NCBI GenBank assembly: GCA_938743325.2
Contig: OW568896.1
Location: forward strand, 62,001 to 126,000
Source: Pycnococcus provasolii
Lineage: Eukaryota > Chlorophyta > Pseudoscourfieldiophyceae > Pseudoscourfieldiales > Pycnococcaceae
Reading direction: 5' to 3'
Length of the DNA: 64,000 bases
Made by a program: the position numbers and the translations under genes. Below are positions 19,022 to 29,465 of the stretch, in pieces. Position 1 is the stretch's first letter; every line of letters starts with the position of its first letter. The notes beneath the pieces are model-generated. The model searched no databases. It saw nothing but the letters and a program-made list of their open reading frames with translations, and was not told where the DNA came from.

Positions 19022-21898
19022 ATGTACGTGCACTACGAAACCACCTCGGCGGCGTCGGCGTCGGCGTCGGCCGGTGGTGGTGGCGGTGGTGGTGGTGGTG
19101 GTGGTGGTGGTGGTGGTGGTGGTGGCGGTGGTGGTGGTGGTGGTGGTGGTGGTGGTGGTGGTAATAATGTCTCTGTGTGTACGTATGCGTGCACGCTTCA
19201 CGTTGGTTTGGATGGATTAATATCTCCCAGCAGTGTGTCGTCGTCGTCTAAAATTAAATTCGTTGACGCGTGTCGTGTTCTGCTATCTCATATCTGGAAC
19301 GCAGCTTTGAAGGGGGGTCCTGGTGGTGTGAAGGGGGGTGATGATGATGATGACGATGACGATTTTGGTGTTGAAGGTTCTTCGCGGAATATCTCCGCGT
19401 TCCTTGCCGCCATTTCTGTGCCTCTGGCACTCGCACCCACGCTGCTCATCACGGATCCCGATAGTGTGATGACGTCACAATGTCACGCGCCGTTCGAGGC
19501 GTGGGTTGCGACAATACAGACGCCTGTGCTTGTCGCGAACGACGGATCGGAAACGGAACTACGATCATTCGATAACCTATCGGATGATGCGGACGTCGTT
19601 TTCCGAGAAAAACCACAAGCGGAAGAAACACGTAACGCAACCAAAGATGAGTCTGCATGCGTCAAGGCGATCCAACTTGCATTAGACAAAGTCAAGGAAA
19701 AGCAACTCAGATCCGCACTCGTATATGCTGACGCCGCCATCGCAGGCGCGCTGCGGCTGCGTGAGCTTGGAGAGAACGGCGCGTCCAAAGAAATCGCAAA
19801 GGGTGCCGTGCTCGTGCGGGCACGTGTCTTGCTGACAAATAAAATGTACGAAGCCGCAGCAGACGAACTGCGCCACGTACTCGGCGATGCTGCGGCGACA
19901 CCTTCAGATATGGCAGCTTCGTATCGCCCGTCTCTCTGCCTTCCCCCTGGCCTGCTGTCGTCGAGCCTCTTGCTCACACGAGCATGTGCGGACGCTCTGT
20001 TTGGCATGTTCAGATACGCGGAGAGCTCACGCATGTTTCAGCGCGCGCTCACGATGCGAGCTCGCGACGGCGCGGGCGACGAGGATATCCCCGGAGACAT
20101 CATTCAGCCGTACGACTTGCACGGCGCACCCGCGACTGGTGCAACGGATGCCAACAGCCTTCAGGTGGGACTCGCACGCGCGCTCTACTTTGGGAAGGTG
20201 GATGTGCCCACAGCCGGCGACCTCGTGATGGCTGTCCTTAATGCGACGAATGAAAATCACTTCCATGCACTCTTCGCGTACGGCGAGATCACGCTAGACC
20301 GAGGCATGGTGGCGGACTGCGCGAAGGTTGTCCTGCGCCTGCTTACAATGGCGCCAGATCACGACGGCGCTAAGCAGATGATTGCAAGCCTCTGCGAGAC
20401 AGCTGGTGATGAGGGCATTCAGGCGATCATCGATTCCGTATCGGCATTCTGGAACGCCGACGTGGGGAGCGCGCAGGGCATCTCAGGCGCCGCTGCACTC
20501 AGCTTCCTTGGCATATCCGCACGAGAGCACGGCGCCATTGAAGCGAGCGTGGCGATGATCGCGCGCGCTGCGTACCTCTCGCCGGCGAGTCCTACCCATG
20601 CACTTGCGGCGTGCCACGCGTGGGAACTGCTCGATCGGCTGCACGAGTCGCTCGCGGTGTGCGTGAGCTGCCTTGAAGCGGTGCGCTCGACGTGGCCGGA
20701 CGCACTCGATGGCGACGATCCGGTGTCCCGATCTGATGGATTCGGGGGCTCGTCGCTCACCAACGCTTCGGCGGCATCGTGCTTTGCCGCACGAGCGATA
20801 GTTCCATGGGACGCGATGTTCGAAGCTCGCGCGGCGTTCAAGAAGGATGATTCATCGAACGTCAGTCGATTTGTCCGGGACGCTGCTCGGTTCTCCAACA
20901 CTGACACATCTTTCTTGCTTGAAATGCGCGCGTATCGAGATCCCGAAGCATTTCGACCTGCTGGTGACGACGGCTCCGGCGTTTTGGAACGCTTCGACGC
21001 GATGATTTCGTCGATGTCGGGTGCGAATCAACCCATCCAGCACAGTTCGGATGATCTTCAGATGCTTGCTCTGCATATGGCAGCGGTGAAGATTCTATTC
21101 TTGCTCGGGTATTTAGAATGTGCCGAGCTGTACAGCGAGCGCGTGGTGAAACCATTCAGGCGCATGTTCACGAATACGGAGCTGCACATGACGATCATTC
21201 GCAACGAGCAGGCGTACTGGGGCTGCATCGATTGCTTGTCTTCGTTCGATCGGTCATGCGCCGACGGCGCCGAGGATGCAGCGCTCAGCGCACGCCGCGG
21301 GCAGAGCATGAGCGTTAAACCTCTCGTAGTACTTGCGGACTCGCACAGCCTATGTCCGGCGTATCGCACGATCGGTGATCGGCTACTCGTGTCAATGCTG
21401 GTGACAGGGCTCAAGCACTACCATCTGCGACCTGGCTGTGCATTTTATCCGCGAGCGCACTTCGATCGCCTAGCCGCGCGCCTGCCAGAGGGCATCGACG
21501 TGATTGTTGGCTTCGGTGAGATTGACTGTCGCGAGGGTTTGCTAGTGGCGGTGGAAAAAGCAAGGCATGCAAGTCTGAAGGATGCGATTGAGGCGACGGT
21601 CGCGCACTACGTGCGAACGCTCGTGCGATTGTGCCGCAAGAAGGCTTGGACGGTGTACGTACACCCGATTCCGCCTGTACTAAAAGAGACCCGCGCGGTG
21701 GTGCTTGCATACAACAAAGAGCTTGCTCGCCAGATATCCATGGCGCCATCATGCGCTCCGGGCAAGCTAAGTTGGCTGGACGGTTGTGTCGATTCTTGGC
21801 TGAGTGGTGGAGAGCTACGTCCAGATTTGAATCTGGACGGGACGCACATGCACCCTCGATGCTTACGGGAGGTGGACGCAAGCCTTCTTCGTCTGTAA
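19022..21898 (+). CDS. TPR-like repeats fused to a C-terminal SGNH-hydrolase-like domain
   Basis: A frame of 958 residues. It opens with Ser/Ala and ~30 glycines, then an acidic run, so the true start is uncertain and may lie past the polyglycine. From ~residue 200 to 700 there are helical repeats of TPR-like character (for example ALVYADAAIAGALRLRELG and FRYAESSRMFQRALTMRA). The last 200 residues look like an SGNH/GDSL-type domain: block I VVLADSHSLCP, block III VIVGFGEIDCREG, and the terminal catalytic-type DGTHMHP. GDSL enzymes hydrolyse esters or act on cell-wall acyl groups. The Ser of ADSHS and the Asp/His of DGTH are present, so the domain could be active. Partners and substrate are unknown. 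Single exon. Confidence 0.7.
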   Translation: MYVHYETTSAASASASAGGGGGGGGGGGGGGGGGGGGGGGGGGGGGGNNVSVCTYACTLHVGLDGLISPSSVSSSSKIKFVDACRVLLSHIWNAALKGGPGGVKGGDDDDDDDDFGVEGSSRNISAFLAAISVPLALAPTLLITDPDSVMTSQCHAPFEAWVATIQTPVLVANDGSETELRSFDNLSDDADVVFREKPQAEETRNATKDESACVKAIQLALDKVKEKQLRSALVYADAAIAGALRLRELGENGASKEIAKGAVLVRARVLLTNKMYEAAADELRHVLGDAAATPSDMAASYRPSLCLPPGLLSSSLLLTRACADALFGMFRYAESSRMFQRALTMRARDGAGDEDIPGDIIQPYDLHGAPATGATDANSLQVGLARALYFGKVDVPTAGDLVMAVLNATNENHFHALFAYGEITLDRGMVADCAKVVLRLLTMAPDHDGAKQMIASLCETAGDEGIQAIIDSVSAFWNADVGSAQGISGAAALSFLGISAREHGAIEASVAMIARAAYLSPASPTHALAACHAWELLDRLHESLAVCVSCLEAVRSTWPDALDGDDPVSRSDGFGGSSLTNASAASCFAARAIVPWDAMFEARAAFKKDDSSNVSRFVRDAARFSNTDTSFLLEMRAYRDPEAFRPAGDDGSGVLERFDAMISSMSGANQPIQHSSDDLQMLALHMAAVKILFLLGYLECAELYSERVVKPFRRMFTNTELHMTIIRNEQAYWGCIDCLSSFDRSCADGAEDAALSARRGQSMSVKPLVVLADSHSLCPAYRTIGDRLLVSMLVTGLKHYHLRPGCAFYPRAHFDRLAARLPEGIDVIVGFGEIDCREGLLVAVEKARHASLKDAIEATVAHYVRTLVRLCRKKAWTVYVHPIPPVLKETRAVVLAYNKELARQISMAPSCAPGKLSWLDGCVDSWLSGGELRPDLNLDGTHMHPRCLREVDASLLRL
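19073..19162 (+). repeat. GGT microsatellite (polyglycine coding)
   Basis: About 30 near-perfect GGT units, preceded by a short GGCGTC repeat. It encodes polyglycine in the frame of the following gene. Confidence 0.9.
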
Positions 21899-21990
21899 AA
21901 TAATTATTGTTACGGTTTATATCATTACATGTTCACAAATTTTAAATGAATTTAAAGAAAAAAAATGGTTGGCGATTTCTGTGTGTTTGT

Positions 21991-24966
21991 TCAAAATCGG
22001 TTGCTCTGTACACGCGCGTAAGCCTCGCCACTCTTTGAGGCGGAAGTAGTTGACCTACCAAAGAAGTTGAAACGCCTCTGACGCTCAGGTTTGGTCGACG
22101 CATTGTTGGCAACCACAGCCGCCTCAGCTGCCACCGCGGTTGCTCTTGCTAAATCGCCCGTTGCGGCGGCGGCCGCCGCAGCCGCCGAGGCTGCCGCGCC
22201 GCGAGCACCGCCTCGTGCCCTATGCTGAGCCCAAGTCTCCTCGAAGTTCTTGCAGTACACGCGCGCCTTGCGTGCGCCAATGCTCGGATTGCGCGCGAGC
22301 ATGCGTTCCACCAGGCTTGGACTCCAGTCCATTGGCGGGCACGCCGCGTCAACGCCGAGCAACACGCGACGCGTCGCCGACTGCTCGCTGTCGCTAAGAA
22401 CAAGCTGGTAGCCGAGCAGCGCCTCGTCCTCGCCCTCCGCACTCAAAAGCTCGCGCAGGTTGCGGAGGCTCTGAAGTGCGCGTGACGCACTCGATCGCGC
22501 TTCGTCGCTCATGTCGTCAAATGCACCCAAGAGCACGTCCGCGTCCGCTTCGATTCGTAGCAGCGCCTCGGGCGCCAGCGCGGGGCATCGTGTCACCAAT
22601 GCGAGCGTGTACAGGTGCACCGTTCTTTCGGCGAGTGCCGCCGCCGCCGCATCAGCAGCTTCGTCGTCGCACAGCGCTGCGACATCCGCCATGTAGTCCA
22701 CGAGCGTTGCCGCGGCATCCGCCGCTGCGGCACCCTCGAGCCAATCCGACCCTCGAGCGTCACTCAGGAGGCGCTGCTGGAATAGAGCGCCAAGCGCGGG
22801 GTCCGCGAGCACAACGCACGCCACCGCCGCCGCGGCACCTCTCGCCACCTGCTCAAGGGATGATGCCGCTGCCGAGGCAGCAGCTGTGGCGCTCGTTAGT
22901 GCTGTCTCCGTACGCATGCGATCGGCGAGCGCTCGCGCATGTGCCGCTGCTACCAGCGAGCTGTTTGCCCATGCGCACACGCGCTCGAGCTCGACATCCA
23001 GCGGGTGAGCGAGAGTAAGGGAGATGTGCTCTTGCATGCATTCAGCGTATGCTGCATAAACGCCCGTCGACGCGGTCGCCGCCGCGGGCGCGAGATCCGT
23101 TCCCAGGCCGTCCGCGAGACTTGCGACACGCGCCATCTCACCCTCCGCGATTCTTGCGAGCTCCGCCGGTGCTGCGCTGCGCAGTTTGCCGTCGGCGCCG
23201 GCACGTGGCGCGCGTCGGCCTGGTCCATCTTGCCTCGCGAGGCTATAGCCCCACTGACGCGCGGCCGATAGGCTTCGAGACGCGTACACGTCCCGCATGA
23301 TCTTCGAGGCATTCGCGGCGGCCATGTCTGCGCCCACGTCGAGCTCGAGACCTAGCTCTGCTTCCACGGCTCTGTGCGGGTCCAGAGCGCCGGCGATATT
23401 CGGAGACATCGCCGCTCGCCTTGCACGAGCAGCTGCCGCGAGCTCGAGTGCTGAAAGCACCTCGCCAAGGCTCATGCAGTTCGCGGACTCGCCCAACCTG
23501 ACGAGCAGGCGCGAGATGTGCTCGTTTCCCGCTAGCTCCGCGGCGGCGTCCACGCGCAAGTGCGGAGGAAAGCAAGGCGCCGCGGCGCGCTGAATGTCGT
23601 CAAGAGCCTCGATAGCGGCTCGGCTTTCTGTCAGAAGCTTTTCCATAGCACTCGCGCGAGCGTCGTCAGCACCGTCGGCGCATGCGTCGTCCCAGCTGAC
23701 GAGCGCCTCCTCCACGGCTCGAAATTCATGCGCCACCGCGCGCTTCGTTTCACGGCGGCACCGAATGATCCAATCACTCTCGGCATCGTCGGCCGCGTTT
23801 GGATTCGCTGATGACGGTGCTAGCTGATCGGCGTCGTCGCCATCTTCGGCAGAACTCATGGCGTCAAGAACACCTGCGCCAGTGGCATCTTCAACTCCCG
23901 CATCGTGCAGGAGATGCTCCACCTTCCTCTGCATTTCAATGACAAAGGCAGCCTGCAGCAGCGCGTGTGGCCTTTGGATGGCGAGCTCTCGCATTCCTCT
24001 GACGCGCGCCCAAAGCGCCGTTGTCAGCTTCTCGTGCGCCTTTTTGGCGCGTCCAAACGCCTTACCGAGCGCGTTCAGCGCCGCGTCCGCGGAGCGTGCG
24101 TCGCCGTCTCGAGCCTGCCTGAGGATCGCCTCACGTGCGAGCCGGCTCGCGCCCACCAGCGCAACGAGGCGCGCGTGAGCCGCCGGCAGGTCGCAGTCGT
24201 TCAGGTCACCACCAGCGGGCGCCTCGAGCAGCTTCTCTGCGGCATCCGCCTCGCTGGGTATGGCAAGTATGCCCTCGACGTCACGAAGGACGAGTCCTAG
24301 GTTGTTTCGCGCCGCCGCGAGGCTTCTCTGTGCGGCGTCCGCCTCCTCCCTCGCTTCTGCTTTCTGTGCAAGTTTTTTCTCGCGGTCGACGGCGCTGTGG
24401 CACATCTCCGTCATTTGCCCGAGACTTCCTCTCAGCGACTTTGCGTTGCCTGTTGCCTGGTTGAGCAGCTGCACGCTCCGTCTTGCCGCCGAGAGCGTTT
24501 CCGAAGCCACCAGCCTGCTGAGCTTCTCCCCGGCCGCCGCGTGGTGTGCGCTGGCGACGGACGCCATGGCGTCTAATTTCGACGAGCCTGCGCCCCCTTC
24601 TGCCTTTCCTCTCTTACCTATCGTAGTACTGCTTCTTCGAGACGACGAGCTCTGCTGAGGCTGCTGATGCTGAGTCGAAAGCGACTGCCCTTGCAGTTTC
24701 GACCGCACCAGCGCCGAAGCTTCGCTCTTAGCGCTCTTAGCGAGACGAAAGGAGGAGTCGTGGACGTGGAGAGAAGGGGACGACTCAAGGCTCGCGGGAG
24801 GAGACAAAGAAGAATGAGCAAGTGAGTCGTCGAGCGGCATAACCCACGTAGCCGACGAAACAACACTGGCACCACGGCCACTGGCACCACCATGGGCGTC
24901 GACGAGGACGGGCATGATTGGCCACGTGCACCACCCGCCGAGGGAGTGATGAGCTCTCCCTGGCAC
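21991..24966 (-). CDS. SEC6: exocyst complex subunit Sec6
   Basis: A protein of 991 residues, convergent with the TPR-like/SGNH gene. After a ~130-residue Ser-rich N-terminus it is mostly helical. The segment ARNNLGLVLRDVEGILAIP followed by AHARLVALVGASRLAREAIL matches the N-terminal conserved part of plant and animal Sec6 (EXOC3). The C-terminal region LVERMLARNPSIGARKARVYCKNFEETW corresponds to the Sec6 C-terminal domain. The exocyst tethers secretory vesicles to the plasma membrane. This copy is longer than the ~750-residue plant protein because of N-terminal and Ala-rich insertions, typical of this genome. Several in-frame Met lie near the start. High Ala content makes many shadow frames. 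Identification rests on motifs. Confidence 0.85.
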   Translation of the reverse strand: MPGRAHHSLGGWCTWPIMPVLVDAHGGASGRGASVVSSATWVMPLDDSLAHSSLSPPASLESSPSLHVHDSSFRLAKSAKSEASALVRSKLQGQSLSTQHQQPQQSSSSRRSSTTIGKRGKAEGGAGSSKLDAMASVASAHHAAAGEKLSRLVASETLSAARRSVQLLNQATGNAKSLRGSLGQMTEMCHSAVDREKKLAQKAEAREEADAAQRSLAAARNNLGLVLRDVEGILAIPSEADAAEKLLEAPAGGDLNDCDLPAAHARLVALVGASRLAREAILRQARDGDARSADAALNALGKAFGRAKKAHEKLTTALWARVRGMRELAIQRPHALLQAAFVIEMQRKVEHLLHDAGVEDATGAGVLDAMSSAEDGDDADQLAPSSANPNAADDAESDWIIRCRRETKRAVAHEFRAVEEALVSWDDACADGADDARASAMEKLLTESRAAIEALDDIQRAAAPCFPPHLRVDAAAELAGNEHISRLLVRLGESANCMSLGEVLSALELAAAARARRAAMSPNIAGALDPHRAVEAELGLELDVGADMAAANASKIMRDVYASRSLSAARQWGYSLARQDGPGRRAPRAGADGKLRSAAPAELARIAEGEMARVASLADGLGTDLAPAAATASTGVYAAYAECMQEHISLTLAHPLDVELERVCAWANSSLVAAAHARALADRMRTETALTSATAAASAAASSLEQVARGAAAAVACVVLADPALGALFQQRLLSDARGSDWLEGAAAADAAATLVDYMADVAALCDDEAADAAAAALAERTVHLYTLALVTRCPALAPEALLRIEADADVLLGAFDDMSDEARSSASRALQSLRNLRELLSAEGEDEALLGYQLVLSDSEQSATRRVLLGVDAACPPMDWSPSLVERMLARNPSIGARKARVYCKNFEETWAQHRARGGARGAAASAAAAAAAATGDLARATAVAAEAAVVANNASTKPERQRRFNFFGRSTTSASKSGEAYARVQSNRF

Positions 24967-26275
24967 GGGAAAGAAAAGTCTTAAAAAAATATATAAGTTT
25001 TTTTTCTAAAAATAAAAATAAACCTTTTTTTGGGAAACGAAAATAAAAAATATATATTAAAATTTCCCCGTTGGACTGATTTCCCCGTAAGAATGAATTT
25101 TTAATTATTTTAATTATTTGAGGTAAAAAGTACCGGGTAGTTATTTGGCCCTTTTATAACTTTTCCGTGTGCACCATGACGACACCCGAAACCAGCTCTC
25201 CTCCCAGTCCCAGAGAGTCCGTGTTGGTTGCCGGTTGCCGTGTAGGTGTGGTTGGTGTGGTCCTTGTTGTGCTGTTGTGGGTGGTTTGCCGTGTGGGTGC
25301 CGTGTTGGTGGGACGTGGGTGTGCTTTGCCGTGTTGGTGCTCAAGGGTGCCCATTACGGTAGACTACTCTTACAGTTCTACTCATACCGTAAGAACTATT
25401 CATTTTCCCCTCCGTGTCCGTGTCCGTACCCTACCCGGCGGGTAGGTGGGCACACACGTCCGGATCCGTTTCATCCCGACGACATTCTAGAGTGTCTGCC
25501 GCGTCGATTGAGACATGAAAGCGCACTTGCAAGTTGCCTACCTTTAGGAGTTTAGGGTAATTGGAAAAGAAAAGAACACGCCTGAAAGGGCAGAGTCCCC
25601 TCCTCTTTCTCGAGTAGGTTCGGGATCCCCTGGTCCCCTCGCCTTAACACGTTCCCTTCCGGGCAGAATCAGAATCAGGGAATACGGCAACAAACTGGGT
25701 TTCGGGGCCATGGTGTCCCAATTCGGACACTTGGAAGGGAACGTGTTAACCTTAAGTGGATTCTTGCCGGGGTCCAGCCAGAGTCTACGTGGTCCTATTA
25801 TTATCCGGCTATCCATAGCACTACCTACTCGTTGGCATATGGGGATACATTTGTGTGTGAACGAATCACAAAAGCCGCTTTCGTTCGGGTGCCGGTTGGG
25901 CCATCAGTTGGGCCATTCTGTTGGCCATTCTGGTGGCCTTAAGATCAAAACGCGAACACTAACTCAAAGTAAGTACCGGCCTTGTCGTCAAAGATTCCGG
26001 CTTCTGGCGGTCATCGTATGCCTTTGCGGATGGATGCCGTCGACGGGTCGGGTGGAGGCTCTTTGAAACGCGCGATCGTGGACGGGAGGTGATCGTTGGG
26101 AATGCTAATAGCCACGATCAAGCGCAGTTGGAGTAGAAAAGGCTCCATGTTGTAGTAACAAGTTCCGACTTACTTCTGTCGTATCTTCGACGACCCGCTT
26201 TCTCTTGCCCGCAGTCCCTCGCCCATCGTGTTTTAATCGTCGCGTCTCTCTCTCTCTCTCTCTCCCTCTCTCCCT
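24967..26275. other. long spacer without a gene; contains a 17-bp inverted repeat
   Basis: The left part (24970-25140) is AT-rich, unlike the rest of the window. 25190-25345 is GT-rich low complexity. The 17-mer TTAACACGTTCCCTTCC at 25644-25660 has its exact reverse complement at 25733-25749, a loop of 72 bp. A CT microsatellite is at 26246-26272. No protein is recognisable. Confidence 0.6.
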
Positions 26276-26463
26276 CTACTTAGTGTTCGTGGTGCGGAAC
26301 GCACTCGCAACAAGCAAGCCTGCAGCAACGACGCACTTTTCGAAGGAAGAATAATGCGGATCCAAAATTTCTGCAAGCTTGTTGGCGGTTGGTTTCTTCT
26401 CTGTAGCGGATTCATCATCGCCGGCGTCTGAAGAAGAAGGGCTCTCCGTAGTGATTCGTGCGT

Positions 26464-26495
<32 letters not shown>

Positions 26496-27979
26496 TACTT
26501 CTTCATCAACTTCTCCTCGAATTCAGACGGACGACTTGAAGGTGCAGCTACCACGAGACCACGACGCATGTCTTCGTCGTCCAGTGCATCGAGCGCGGAG
26601 AGCGCATCTACCAGCGCATCTTCCACCTCGTCGCTCTCCACCACCACCACCGGCGGCGGGAGGGTCACATTCTTCACTGTATTCTTCTCCTCTGCACCAA
26701 CCGTCGCCGGAAGTGTCACCGCCGCCGACTCCTTGTTGACATCATCCGTCGCCTCATCGTCGTCGTAGACATCATTGCGTGGTGTTTTCGACTTCTCCTT
26801 CTCGTCGGATTGATCCCATGATGAGGAGGCCACGTCGACGCATTCGACGGTAGTCAAAGCAACTCCCAGCTCGGGGGACGTAGAAGCCACCGCGTAAGCA
26901 GTCACCGCTTCGTTACGGTCGTCGAGCTTATTATCGTCATCATCACGGCTTGCTGCTACGCCGCGCTGCACGTCATCGACTGGCGTCGGCGGAAGGCTGC
27001 TCTTGATAGTCTCGACAGCCTCCCTTTTTGCCCAATTGGTGCGAAGGCGATTTGTTGATGCGTCGTTCTCTTGTGACGCGGTCTGAAACTGCGCATTCGT
27101 CGCGTCAATCTCCGCCTCCATATTCGCGAGCTGGCGCTCGTAGCTGGACCTCATCGATACTGGTCGTAGCAGGCGCCTAAAAATGGCGACGAATGTGCCC
27201 GCGACGGCAATCCACCCGACGACAGCGACGATGATCACCTCTCTTCCCTTGGCACCGCCCTCGGCCCATCCTTGCAAATATGCACTTCGCAAGGTGTCGA
27301 CGTGTTGGTTGGTTTTCTGCTTTAGTTGCGCCGCGGCGTCAATGACTTTCTGTTCCGCGTCCTGCGCCGCTTTCTTTGCCTCATCCACAAACTTCCACGT
27401 CGCGGTGGTGCGTGTTGTTTGTTCAGAAGACTTCTTCGATGATGATGTGGCTGCTGCGTGAGCCGCACCTCCCGCTAGCATTGCCGTTGTTGGTGGGAAG
27501 CACACGGATGCCGCAGCGAATCCGAATATCAGCGAGGTGAGCGCAACCAGCGGCGACGTGAGGCTAAGCGAAGGGATCCGACGACGATTCACAGAATCAC
27601 CACCACCACGCTGCTGCTGCTTCTTTTGATCATCACCATTATCATTATCATCACCATCATTTGCTGCTGCTGCTGCTGCTGCTGCTGACGAGGACGACGA
27701 CGCGGTGCATCCGCAACGATGACCACTACGGCTGCTGTCACTTCTTCGAACGATCCTGGCCCTTTTCCTCACGACGAGTATGGTGGAGCCACCACCACCA
27801 CCACCTCCAGAGACAGAGACAGCAGAGAGAGCACGGCGGCTATTCGTACGACCACTCCTAACATCATGGTCTGGTGAATAACAGCACGCACGTAAAGCAG
27901 CATGCTGACGACGACAAAAAAGACGAGGAGAGCCTGAACGCAACGGAAGCCGTAAGGAAAAACTTGAGGACGCCGCCAT
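26276..27979 (-). CDS. plastid-like membrane protein of unknown function
   Basis: A protein of 567 residues. The first ~120 residues are Ser/Arg/Ala-rich with Gly and Ala runs, like a transit peptide with a thylakoid-type second part. Then come a hydrophobic helix near residues 145-170 (LVALTSLIFGFAAASVCF), an amphipathic Lys/Ala/Gln helix (DEAKKAAQDAEQKVIDAAAQ), a second transmembrane segment near 240-260 (VIIVAVVGWIAVAGTFVAIF) and a coiled-coil stretch. The C-terminal half is acidic, Ser/Asp/Val-rich and probably disordered, with a poly-Ser run before a short conserved-looking end (KLAEILDPHYSSFEKCVVAAGLL). It may be a plastid envelope or thylakoid membrane protein. I do not recognise a family. 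Single exon, isolated between two repeat-rich spacers. Confidence 0.65.
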
Positions 27980-28372
27980 TTTTTATTTATTTTATTTATT
28001 TATTTTAATACCACTGCAGAAGAAGGAGAAAAAAACAACAAAAATTAACATGCAAATGCGGGGTGATAGATCGGGATCCCGCCTATCTATCCGGACGGAT
28101 AAAACCCGGTACCTTTTGAAAACGAAAAACAAGGGTTTGAACTTTGAATTATGGGGGCGAAGCAGGTGGCTGGTGGCGACGGCGACGGTGGGCACGGCGG
28201 CATTAACACAGGTGAGCGAGCATACTTGATTGACAACGAACGTGGGAGCTAGAAAACGGTAACGCAAACATGGCTACTATATTTGTTGGTTTGTTGTTGT
28301 GTTGTATCGGTTACAAGTACGTCTACTTTTTTTTAGTACGTGCACGCGTTCACGTCAGCCTCGCCGTTCTCG
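27980..28372. other. intergenic, no gene seen
   Basis: AT-rich start and T-rich end with nothing recognisable. It lies upstream of the membrane protein and downstream of the cupin gene. Confidence 0.5.
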
Positions 28373-29086
28373 TCAGAATGGGCCAGGCAGGTTGACGGTG
28401 GACGGAAAGTTGGACGCCTGCACGATAATCTGCGTGCACCCCGTCCGGCTCCCGCTGTAGTGCAGCGCCTCCGTGTTGTCCTGGAAGAGAATCTCGCCCG
28501 GACCGAACGTGCGCTCCATTCCGTCCGTCGTGCGCACCCACCACGAACCTGAGAGCGTCACCACCCACTGTGGGCAAGGGGCGCGGTGCCACGGGTTGTC
28601 CCACTCCCGTGGAACGCTCGCGAAGATGGTGGCTGTGGCGTCGGGTAGGTCGTTCAGCGTTCGCCCGGAGCCAAAGCCTCCCATTGTGAACTCACGCAGG
28701 TGTGTGTTTCCGACGTCGTCTGCGTACAGGTGGTAGTACACGACGTCTGGTGCGAGCATCAGTCCCGGCGCCACTTTTGTCGTCTGCTGACTACTTTTGT
28801 GTTCCTCCGGTTTCCCCTTGACATTTTCTTTGACGTTGTCGACGTCGACGTCACGAGCGTGCCCACTCATTGCGAGCACACCCTCCGTGACAGGACCAGC
28901 GAGGTTATCGTCAGTATCAGGGTGCACCTTATGACCTTTTCGCGTACATTTCGTAGCACTCTCGTCACCGTCACCACCACCACCAGTAGCAAGTACTTCT
29001 TGAGATTCGTGCTGCTGTTCCTGTTGTTGCGATTTTCTTCTGCTGCTGCTGCTGCTGCGCATCGTGGAGAAAAAGGGGATCTTCAT
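28373..29086 (-). CDS. cupin-domain protein
   Basis: A protein of 237 residues. Residues 1-110 are polar and probably disordered (Gln/Ser-rich, then Gly/Asp). The folded part from VVYYHLYADDVGNTHL onward has cupin features: PWHRAPCPQWVVTLSGSWWV.T.DG, with a His in the first metal motif region, then FGPGEILFQDNTEALHYSGS for the second motif with the PG turn. Single-domain cupins of this type often bind a small acid or a metal; the reaction here is unknown. The C-terminus ends directly after the barrel. The start codon is the first ATG after the repeat array. Single exon. Confidence 0.75.
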   Translation of the reverse strand: MKIPFFSTMRSSSSSRRKSQQQEQQHESQEVLATGGGGDGDESATKCTRKGHKVHPDTDDNLAGPVTEGVLAMSGHARDVDVDNVKENVKGKPEEHKSSQQTTKVAPGLMLAPDVVYYHLYADDVGNTHLREFTMGGFGSGRTLNDLPDATATIFASVPREWDNPWHRAPCPQWVVTLSGSWWVRTTDGMERTFGPGEILFQDNTEALHYSGSRTGCTQIIVQASNFPSTVNLPGPF

Positions 29087-29201
29087 GAAGAAAGAAAAGA
29101 AAGAAGAAAAGAAAAGGCCAGAAGAACACTCTCAGAGGAACGGAGTGGAAAGAAGTGAAGTGAAATGAAAGAAACACCTGGTTGGGTCCCTGGGAGCGGG
29201 A

Positions 29202-29465
29202 ATGAATGAATGAACGAATGAACGAATGAACGAATGAATGAACGAACGCCAATGAACGAACGAGCACAATGAGACGCACACAAAGGAGCACACAAAGCAG
29301 CACACAAAGAGCACACAAAGCAGACGCACAAAGAGCACACAAATGAGCACACAAAGGAGCACACAAAGCAGCACACAAAGCAGACGCACAAAGCAGCACA
29401 CAAAGGAGCACACAAAGCAGCACACAAAGGAGCACACACAAAGCAGCACACAAAGGAGCACTTAC
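29202..29465 (+). repeat. two adjoining short minisatellites
   Basis: 29202-29265 is built from GAATGAAC-type 4/8-bp units. It passes directly into 29271-29465, built from an AGCACACAAAG 11-12 bp unit in about 16 imperfect copies. On the minus strand they read as SFIHSF and CVLLCVLLC frames, which I take as artefacts. Confidence 0.85.

Noticed and set aside
29132-29461. Minus-strand frame rich in Cys, Val and Leu (CVLLCVLLC)
   Set aside because: It is the translation of an 11-12 bp minisatellite; the composition follows the repeat and has no family match.
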